From: Pseudomonadaceae bacterium UBA836
Lineage (GTDB): Bacteria > Pseudomonadota > Gammaproteobacteria > Pseudomonadales > Pseudomonadaceae
DNA length: 13,074 nt
Assembly: GCA_002296055.1 (NCBI GenBank)
Contig: DBHE01000135.1
Span: forward strand, 363-13,436
Reading direction: 5' to 3'
The translations under genes were made by a program, and so were the position numbers. Shown in pieces: positions 7,374 to 13,074 of the stretch. Position 1 is the first letter of the stretch. Each line of letters starts with the position of its first letter. The notes beneath the pieces are model-generated. The model had not been told where the DNA came from. It was given only the letters and a program-made list of their open reading frames with translations, and did no database searches.

Positions 7374-7424
7374 TACTGTCGGCCACAGTAATCAGGCGCC
7401 AAAAATAATTCAATATTTTTGACA
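7374..7424 (-). promoter_or_regulatory. Candidate promoter of the KauB-like gene with two nested inverted repeats
   Basis: On the minus strand TTGAAT (complement of 7408-7413) and TACTGT (complement of 7385-7390) are 17 bases apart and would start transcription near 7378. The -35 box is exactly the 6-base centre of a perfect inverted repeat, CAAAAATA (7400-7407) and TATTTTTG (7414-7421). The -10 box is one arm of a second perfect repeat, TACTGT (7374-7379), spacer CGGCC, ACAGTA (7385-7390). The -10 match is modest (3 of 6). The placement of both symmetric elements on the core promoter suggests operator sites for one or two regulators not encoded in this window. Confidence 0.45.
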
Positions 7425-7462
7425 AAACACCAGAAAAGAACCGCAGCGTTTCGTCTAGCACC

Positions 7463-7493
7463 TATTTGACGTTTGTTATTTTTGACATAGACT
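7463..7493 (+). promoter_or_regulatory. Candidate promoter of the aminotransferase gene with TATTTTTGACA repeat
   Basis: TTGACG (7466-7471) and TAGACT (7488-7493) are 16 bases apart, matching 5 of 6 and 4 of 6 consensus positions, and would start transcription near 7500 with a leader of about 70 bases. The spacer contains TATTTTTGACA (7477-7487), the second copy of an 11-base sequence also found at 7414-7424. A related TATTTGAC lies at 7463-7470. The repeats are a plausible shared activator or repressor site for the divergent pair of genes. Confidence 0.4.
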
Positions 7494-7571
7494 TTGCCGC
7501 ATCAGCGCCACCGCCCAACCCTCCCGACGATGACGTTGCAGTCTGTCCTTCCATCCTGCCAGGAAAGCCCC

Positions 7572-8909
7572 ATGACCAGCTTGCAGCACCCGCAGTCCAC
7601 CCAAGACCTCAGCCTCGATCCGTTCTGGATGCCCTTCACCGCCAACCGTCAGTACAAGGCCAGGCCGCGCCTGCTGACCAGCGCACAAGGGGTTTACTAC
7701 ACCGACGCCGATGGCCGTCAGGTGCTGGATGGCACGTCAGGGCTGTGGTGCTGCAACGCGGGGCACGGGCGCCGCGAGATCTCCGAGGCCGTCAGCCGCC
7801 AGATCCAGCAAATGGATTTCGCCCCGACCTTCCAGATGGGCCATCCGCTGCCGTTCCAGTTGGCCGAGCGCCTGAGCGAGCTGGCTCCTGCAGGCATGAA
7901 CCGCGTGTTCTTCACCAACTCGGGCTCCGAGTCAGTTGATACCGCACTGAAAATTGCGCTGGGTTATCAGCGCGCCATCGGCCAGGGCACCCGCACCCGA
8001 CTGATTGGGCGCGAACTGGGCTATCACGGCGTGGGCTTTGGCGGTGTTTCGGTCGGCGGCATGGGCAACAACCGCAAGGCGTTCATCCCACAGCTGCCGG
8101 GTGTCGACCACCTGCCGCATACCCTGGACCTACAGCGCAACGCGTTCAACAAGGGCCTGCCAGCCTTCGGCATCGAGCGTGCCGAAGCACTGGAAGCGCT
8201 GGTTACCCTGCACGGCGCCGAGAACATTGCCGCTGTCATCGTTGAGCCGATGTCCGGCTCGGCCGGGGTGATCCTGCCGCCGCAGGGCTACCTGCAGCGC
8301 CTGCGCGAGATCACCAGCAAGCACGGCATCCTGCTGATCTTTGACGAGGTCATCACCGGTTACGGCCGCGTTGGTGCGCCCTTCGCGTCCCAGCGCTGGG
8401 GCGTCACGCCCGACATCATCACCACCGCCAAGGGCCTGACCAATGGCGCCATCCCGATGGGCGCAGTGTTTGTTGCTCAGCATATTCACGACGCCTTCAT
8501 GCAGGGCCCGCAGGGGCTGATCGAGTTCTTCCACGGCTACACTTATTCCGGCCATCCGGTTGCTGCAGCCGCTGCGCTGGCGACCCTTGATATCTACGCC
8601 AACGAGCAACTGCTGACCCGCGCCGCCGACCTGGAAGACTACTTTGCCGACGCGCTGCACAGCCTGCGCGACCTGCCGAACGTCATCGACATCCGCAACA
8701 CCGGGCTGGTCGGCGCGGTGCATCTGGCCAGCCGCCAGGACGCCCCCGGCGCACGCGGCTACGAGGTGTTCGACGGCTGCTTCTGGGAGGGCGCCATGGT
8801 GCGCTGTAGCGGCGACATCATCGCCATGTCGCCGCCGTTGACCGTGGAGAAAGCCGAGCTGGATCGACTGGTCGACACCCTCGCCACCGTTATCCGTCGC
8901 ACCGCCTGA
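7572..8909 (+). CDS. Omega-amino acid:pyruvate aminotransferase, BauA-like (PLP, class III)
   Basis: This 445-residue PLP enzyme of aminotransferase class III should move the terminal amine of an omega-amino acid (beta-alanine, GABA or a related amine) to pyruvate. The region WMPFTANRQYKA through DGTSGLWCCNAGHGR, then FQMGHPLPFQLAE, follows the beta-alanine:pyruvate transaminase BauA of Pseudomonas rather than SpuC or GabT. Cofactor-binding features are GSESVDTALK, YHGV, Asp258 in IFDEVITGYGR (pyridine nitrogen), Lys287 in TTAKGLTNGAIPMG (Schiff base) and HGYTYSGHPVA. The ATG at 7572 follows AGGAAAG; an earlier in-frame TTG at 7494 is unlikely. It is divergent from the KauB-like dehydrogenase and shares its 235-bp regulatory region. 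A hairpin and a cupin gene follow 56 bases downstream on the same strand. Whether the preferred donor is beta-alanine, GABA or a diamine cannot be read; the neighbour favours a polyamine or arginine route. Confidence 0.88.
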   Translation: MTSLQHPQSTQDLSLDPFWMPFTANRQYKARPRLLTSAQGVYYTDADGRQVLDGTSGLWCCNAGHGRREISEAVSRQIQQMDFAPTFQMGHPLPFQLAERLSELAPAGMNRVFFTNSGSESVDTALKIALGYQRAIGQGTRTRLIGRELGYHGVGFGGVSVGGMGNNRKAFIPQLPGVDHLPHTLDLQRNAFNKGLPAFGIERAEALEALVTLHGAENIAAVIVEPMSGSAGVILPPQGYLQRLREITSKHGILLIFDEVITGYGRVGAPFASQRWGVTPDIITTAKGLTNGAIPMGAVFVAQHIHDAFMQGPQGLIEFFHGYTYSGHPVAAAAALATLDIYANEQLLTRAADLEDYFADALHSLRDLPNVIDIRNTGLVGAVHLASRQDAPGARGYEVFDGCFWEGAMVRCSGDIIAMSPPLTVEKAELDRLVDTLATVIRRTA

Positions 8910-8917
8910 ATCTGCCC

Positions 8918-8943
8918 GGTTGCCGTCCGCAGCGACGGCAACC
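8918..8943 (+). other. Perfect 10-bp hairpin between aminotransferase and cupin genes
   Basis: GGTTGCCGTC (8918-8927) and GACGGCAACC (8934-8943) are exact complements around a 6-base loop, CGCAGC, starting 8 bases after the aminotransferase stop. No T-run follows (the next bases are CTCACCC), so it is not a standard intrinsic terminator. It could lower expression of the cupin relative to the transaminase or stabilise the upstream message. Confidence 0.6.
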
Positions 8944-8965
8944 CTCACCCAACAGAGACCCGCCC

Positions 8966-9328
8966 ATGAGCATTTCCAGCATCATCGACTTCGCCAGCGC
9001 CGACACCCCAGCCGAGCACTACCGGCCAGATGCCGCCAAGGTCATCAGCGGTGATCCGGCGCAGAACGTGCGCAATCACTACAGCAGCGCCGACGGCCAG
9101 TTCAGCACCGGTATCTGGGAGGCCGAGCCAGGCCACTGGAATGTCAGCTACAGCGAGCACGAGTACTGCGAGATTCTCGAAGGCGAGTCGGTGCTGCACG
9201 ATGCCGACGGCAACAGCCGTGTGCTGCGCACGGGCGACCGCTTCGTGATTCCCGCCGGTTTCAGCGGCAGCTGGGAAGTACGCGAGCGCACTCGCAAGGT
9301 CTATGTGATCTACGAGCCGGCCAGTTGA
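8966..9328 (+). CDS. Small single-domain cupin protein
   Basis: This 120-residue cytoplasmic protein has one cupin fold of the Cupin_3 kind (related to the cupin part of ureidoglycine aminohydrolase and EutQ-like proteins). The first motif is around residues 53-72 (EPGHWNVSYSEHEYCEILEG). The second is around 83-100 (SRVLRTGDRFVIPAGFSG), followed by SWEVRERTRKVYVIYE. The first motif keeps His and Glu residues, but not the full two-His pattern of well-characterised metal cupins, so metal binding is uncertain. It has no signal peptide. The start at 8966 has a weak ribosome site (AGAGA), so translation may depend on the upstream gene. It lies downstream of the transaminase on the same strand, an association I recall for the KauB neighbourhood in pseudomonads. 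The function is not established. Confidence 0.8.
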   Translation: MSISSIIDFASADTPAEHYRPDAAKVISGDPAQNVRNHYSSADGQFSTGIWEAEPGHWNVSYSEHEYCEILEGESVLHDADGNSRVLRTGDRFVIPAGFSGSWEVRERTRKVYVIYEPAS

Positions 9329-9350
9329 TCGCGTAGTCATTCGACGCGCA

Positions 9351-9370
9351 GGCGCTGGCTTGGGAGCGCC
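9351..9370 (+). terminator. Weak hairpin after the cupin gene
   Basis: GGCGCT (9351-9356) and AGCGCC (9365-9370) form a 6-bp GC stem with an 8-base loop, 22 bases past the cupin stop. No T-run follows. It is the only candidate for ending the aminotransferase-cupin transcript before the next gene. Confidence 0.3.
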
Positions 9371-9427
9371 CGGCGCCAATCAACGCTACGCTACAGACAG
9401 ACCATGCAGATATTGCGGGAGTAGCCG

Positions 9428-10186
9428 GTGCGACGCCTTCTTTCTCTACTTGCCAGCCTGACAGCTCTGTCGCTATCCGCGCTGAGCGCAGGCGCGCAGG
9501 AGGCGCCGCCGCTGGAGTTTGCATTAGCCGACTTTCCACCCTACTTTCAGCTGAACAACGGCGGCAAACCGAGCGGCCCTGTGCTGCAGCTGGCCGATGC
9601 CCTGTTTACCGAAGCGGACGTGCCCTATTCCATTCGCGGCTATCCCGCCGCGCGCCTGTACAGACGGCTAGAACGCGGGCAAACGACCGTCTCCATGGCT
9701 GGTGACGGCCATCCAGACATACTCAGCGGCGCGCTGCAAGGCAATACCCCCGTGTTCAACCTGGCCTTGAACGTCTACCGCAAGCCGCTCCAGCCCGCGA
9801 TTACCGGGTTAGCTGACCTGTCGGGCCAAAAGGTGATCCTGATCGGCGCCTACAGCTACGGCCCCCTTGGCCAGCACCTGGCAAGCCCGCAAGCCCGCGT
9901 CGAAATCGCCCACGCCCACAGCCATGCCGCAGCTCTGCAAATGCTGCTGCATGACCGCGCGCCTTATCTGATCAACTACGCGGACCCAATGAACGGGCAG
10001 CTTGACGACCTTCCCGCAGATAGCGTGACAAGTGACCCGCTGCTACGCATGGATGTCTACCTGTTTGTCTCCCGCGCCCACCCCGACGCACGAGGCTTGC
10101 TCGACCGCCTGGATAACGCGCTGACCCAACTGGAACAACGCGGCCAGGTGCAGCAAATTCTGGGGGCTGCGGACTATCGGCACTGA
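9428..10186 (+). CDS. Orphan periplasmic solute-binding protein, PAAT family (SBP_bac_3)
   Basis: This 252-residue protein begins with a signal peptide (MRRLLSLLASLTALSLSALSAGAQ as residues 1-24, cut after about Ala23). It continues with the type 2 solute-binding fold typical of polar amino acid binding proteins: EFALADFPPYFQ, GPVLQLADALF, YPAARLYRRLERGQ, then VYRKP, LSGQKVILIGAYSYG and the C-terminal LDNALTQLEQRGQVQQILG. The start is GTG at 9428, with GGGAG 6 bases upstream; no in-frame ATG fits the signal peptide better. No ABC permease or ATPase gene is next to it, which is common for this family in pseudomonads; such orphans may serve a distant transporter or a sensor. The segment TTVSMAGDGHP departs from the usual ligand-contact region, so its ligand cannot be guessed. 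A role with the catabolic genes upstream is possible but rests only on position. Confidence 0.75.
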   Translation: MRRLLSLLASLTALSLSALSAGAQEAPPLEFALADFPPYFQLNNGGKPSGPVLQLADALFTEADVPYSIRGYPAARLYRRLERGQTTVSMAGDGHPDILSGALQGNTPVFNLALNVYRKPLQPAITGLADLSGQKVILIGAYSYGPLGQHLASPQARVEIAHAHSHAAALQMLLHDRAPYLINYADPMNGQLDDLPADSVTSDPLLRMDVYLFVSRAHPDARGLLDRLDNALTQLEQRGQVQQILGAADYRH

Positions 10187-10216
10187 GCGTATCCAGGCCG
10201 ATTACAAAAAACACAT

Positions 10217-10233
10217 TGGTCTAAACGTGACCA
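10217..10233. promoter_or_regulatory. Short inverted repeat upstream of fabY
   Basis: TGGTC (10217-10221) and GACCA (10229-10233) are exact complements around the 7-base spacer TAAACGT, about 145 bases before the fabY start. The arms are short, so chance is a real possibility. It lies where an operator for a fatty-acid regulator could sit. Confidence 0.25.
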
Positions 10234-10290
10234 GCCAGTTACATTTCTCGTCAGCACTGACATCGAAACCAATAATCCAATCGTCCCTTT

Positions 10291-10329
10291 GATCGGGTGA
10301 CAGCTGTCCATCGCCATTACCACCCGGTC
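10291..10329 (+). promoter_or_regulatory. Predicted leader hairpin upstream of fabY
   Basis: GATCGGGTG (10291-10299) pairs with CACCCGGTC (10321-10329) as a 9-bp RNA stem with one G-U wobble and a 21-base loop. The loop begins with most of the perfect 10-base palindrome GACAGCTGTC (10299-10308). It ends 32 bases before the AGGAG ribosome site (10362-10366). It may be a leader structure or, at DNA level, a protein site; which one depends on where transcription starts, and I see no clear promoter boxes. Confidence 0.35.
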
Positions 10330-10375
10330 ACGCCCCTGCTGCAGGAGCCCAGGACACAGCCAGGAGTCCAGCCTG

Positions 10376-12283
10376 ATGTCGCGTTTACCGGTCATCGTCG
10401 GCTTTGGCGGCTATAACGCCGCCGGCCGCAGCTCATTCCACCACGGCTTCCGCCGCATGGTGATCGAGTCTCTGCCTGCCGCCGAGCGCCAGCAGACACT
10501 TGTCGGGCTGGCCGTTCTCATGAAACTGGTACGGGTTGAGGGCGATCAATACCTCGACGCCGACGACCAGCCACTCAGCGCCGCCGAGGTTGAGCAGCGC
10601 TTTGGCCAGCAGGTACTGGATGACACTCTGGTGCGCCGTATCGAAAAACGCTATCTGGACGTTGACGCCGCGCACTGGCAGAAAAACCTGACCGTCACCG
10701 GCGAGGCGGGCAAGCCCTTCTCGTTCATTACCCTCGCCAAGCAGTTGCCCGAGCCACTGCCCAGCGACTGGGCCGTTGAGGCGCTGAACGACAGCGAGGT
10801 GATGGTCACCGTATACGATGGCTGCGACCTCAAGGTAGACAGCTTCCGCGCCCTGCCGGTCAAGTCAGCCGGCCAGTTGCCGAGCGGCCTGGAGCCGGGC
10901 GAGCTGTACGCCTCACGTTTCCATCCACGCGGCTTGCAACTGACCATTGTTGCCGCCACCGACGCCCTGCGCTCGGTCGGCATCGACTGGCAAACCATCG
11001 CCAACAGCGTCGAGCCCGATGAAGTTGCCGTGTTCGCCAGCAGCGCCATGAGCCAGCTCGACGAAAACAGCTTCGGCGGTCTGATGCAGTCACGCCTGAA
11101 AGGCGGTCGGGTCAGTGCCAAGCAGCTCGCGCTGGGTCTGAACAGCATGCCCGCGGACTTTATCAACGCCTACATTCTCGGCAGCGTGGGCACCACCGGC
11201 GCGATCACCGGCGCCTGCGCCAGCTTCCTCTACAACCTGCAAAAAGGCAGCGACATGATCACCAGCGGCCGCGCCCGCGTGGTGCTGGTCGGTAACGGGG
11301 AAGCGCCTATCACTCAGGAATGCATCGAAGGCTACGGCGCCATGGGCGCACTGGCCACCGAAGACGGCCTGCGCCAGATCGGCGGCAGCGAAGAGGTGGA
11401 CTTCCGCCGCGCCAGCCGCCCGTTCAGCGCCAACTGCGGCTTTACCCTGGCCGAGTCCGGCCAGTTCTTCGTGCTGATGGACGATGCCCTGGCGATGGAG
11501 CTGGGCGCGGACATTCACGGCGCGGTACCGGATGTGTTCATCAACGCCGACGGCTTCAAGAAGTCGATCTCCGCCCCCGGCCCCGGCAACTACCTGACCA
11601 TGGCCAAGGCGGTGCACGCGGCCATGCAGATCGTCGGCCCGCAGGCGGTGCAGCAGCGCAGCTTTGTACAGGCACACGGCTCCAGCACCCCGGCCAACCG
11701 CGTCACCGAGTCGGAAATTCTTGACCGCGTGGCCGACGCCTTTGGCATCCACAGCTGGCCGGTGGCTGCCGTCAAAGCCTACGTCGGTCACTCGCTGGCC
11801 AGCGCCAGCGCCGACCAGTTGGCCGCGACCCTGGGCAGCTTCAAGTATCAGATCATTCCAGGCATCAAGACCATCGATCAGGTGGCCGAGGACGTACATC
11901 AGCAGCGCCTGCTGATCAGCACCCGCGACATCGACCGCAGCCAGCTACCGCTGGAAGTGGGCTTTATCAACTCCAAGGGCTTTGGCGGCAACAACGCCAG
12001 CGCCGTGGTGCTGGCACCAACCGTGGTCGAGCGCATGCTGAAAAAGCGCTACGGCGCAGAGGCCTTCGAGGCCTGGCAGCAGCGCCGCGAACAGACCCGC
12101 GCCGCCGCAGAGGCTTACAACCAGCGCGCGCTGAAAGGCCAGCTGGATATCATCTACAACTTCGGTCAGAACATGATCGACGAGTCCGCCATCAGCATCA
12201 GCGATGCGCAGATTCAGGTGCCCGGCTTCAACAAGGCCCTGACCTTCCGCACCGACGAGCGCTTCAAGGACATGCTCGACTGA
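10376..12283 (+). CDS. fabY: Beta-ketoacyl-ACP synthase FabY, fatty-acid chain initiation
   Basis: FabY condenses acetyl-CoA with malonyl-ACP to start fatty-acid synthesis; in P. aeruginosa it does this job in place of a classical FabH. The protein has 635 residues, the usual FabY length and about 220 more than FabF. The opening RLPVIVGFGGYNAAGRSSFHHGFRR is the FabY N terminus as I remember it. The thiolase-fold core carries nucleophile Cys281 in TGACASFLYN, His434 in QAHGSSTP, and Lys467 and His472 in AVKAYVGHSLAS. The Lys-to-His spacing of 5 equals that of FabF. GFGGNNAS closes the active site, and a C-terminal extension of roughly 90 residues is FabY-specific. The ATG at 10376 follows AGGAG by 9 bases. 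It appears to be a single-gene unit, with about 190 bases of upstream DNA and a strong hairpin after its stop. Confidence 0.93.
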   Translation: MSRLPVIVGFGGYNAAGRSSFHHGFRRMVIESLPAAERQQTLVGLAVLMKLVRVEGDQYLDADDQPLSAAEVEQRFGQQVLDDTLVRRIEKRYLDVDAAHWQKNLTVTGEAGKPFSFITLAKQLPEPLPSDWAVEALNDSEVMVTVYDGCDLKVDSFRALPVKSAGQLPSGLEPGELYASRFHPRGLQLTIVAATDALRSVGIDWQTIANSVEPDEVAVFASSAMSQLDENSFGGLMQSRLKGGRVSAKQLALGLNSMPADFINAYILGSVGTTGAITGACASFLYNLQKGSDMITSGRARVVLVGNGEAPITQECIEGYGAMGALATEDGLRQIGGSEEVDFRRASRPFSANCGFTLAESGQFFVLMDDALAMELGADIHGAVPDVFINADGFKKSISAPGPGNYLTMAKAVHAAMQIVGPQAVQQRSFVQAHGSSTPANRVTESEILDRVADAFGIHSWPVAAVKAYVGHSLASASADQLAATLGSFKYQIIPGIKTIDQVAEDVHQQRLLISTRDIDRSQLPLEVGFINSKGFGGNNASAVVLAPTVVERMLKKRYGAEAFEAWQQRREQTRAAAEAYNQRALKGQLDIIYNFGQNMIDESAISISDAQIQVPGFNKALTFRTDERFKDMLD

Positions 12284-12292
12284 GTGACCAAT

Positions 12293-12314
12293 GGGGCACG
12301 GCCAGCCGTGCCCC
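12293..12314. terminator. Bidirectional hairpin between convergent fabY and adenine deaminase genes
   Basis: GGGGCACGG (12293-12301) and CCGTGCCCC (12306-12314) are exact 9-bp complements around the loop CCAG. It fills most of the 40 bases between the two convergent stop codons, so it can serve both transcripts. No long T-run follows on either strand, so Rho or extended pausing may contribute. Confidence 0.7.
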
Positions 12315-12323
12315 GCTCCCGCC

Positions 12324-13074
<751 letters not shown>

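Noticed and set aside
8130..8948. Open frame of 272 codons on the minus strand opposite the aminotransferase
   Set aside because: Antisense shadow of a secure PLP enzyme with no recognisable motif.
11090..11899. Open frame of 269 codons on the minus strand opposite fabY
   Set aside because: It is antisense to the catalytic core of fabY, is Ala/Gly/His/Val-rich and has no domain; treated as a shadow.

Overview
The window looks like chromosome of a gammaproteobacterium of the Pseudomonas lineage. The GC content is high. A full-length FabY-type ketoacyl synthase (described from Pseudomonas aeruginosa) is present, next to a Pseudomonas-type adenine deaminase and a KauB/PuuC aldehyde dehydrogenase beside an omega-amino-acid transaminase and a small cupin. 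Species cannot be fixed from sequence reading alone; Pseudomonas sensu lato, including Halopseudomonas and Stutzerimonas, is my inference. All protein identifications come from recalled family sequences and motifs, not from a search.

Layout. Bases 1-1379 (minus) hold gabD, cut at its 3' end by the window edge. Its promoter region carries a perfect inverted repeat over a good -35 box. Upstream in the same orientation is a MarR-type regulator (1540-2007, minus), followed by a 440-bp divergent intergenic region. Bases 2448-4520 (plus) encode a TonB-dependent receptor that closely resembles E. coli YncD/PqqU, the pyrroloquinoline quinone receptor. Its stop codon abuts the stop codon of a convergent MFS transporter (4521-5672, minus). 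A heptad-repeat inverted element (about 5694-5816) separates the MFS gene from the KauB-like aldehyde dehydrogenase (5837-7336, minus). A 235-bp regulatory region with three kinds of symmetric element divides that gene from a divergent BauA-like omega-amino acid:pyruvate aminotransferase (7572-8909, plus), a small cupin (8966-9328) and an orphan periplasmic solute-binding protein (9428-10186). Then come fabY (10376-12283, plus) and a convergent adenine deaminase (12324 to the right edge, minus, N terminus missing), separated by a strong hairpin.

How the genes fit together. The aldehyde dehydrogenase, transaminase and GabD can in principle form a route from amino-aldehydes made during polyamine or arginine breakdown, through GABA or another omega-amino acid, to a semialdehyde and then succinate. 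The MarR regulator is the obvious candidate repressor of gabD. The PQQ-type receptor and MFS transporter lie between the two halves of this catabolic set without a clear functional link. fabY (fatty-acid initiation) and adenine deaminase (purine salvage) are housekeeping functions.

I did not find a phage, insertion sequence, CRISPR array, toxin-antitoxin pair or defence system. Most of the window is ordinary core genome. The points that deserve a second look are mostly regulatory DNA and one intergenic repeat element.
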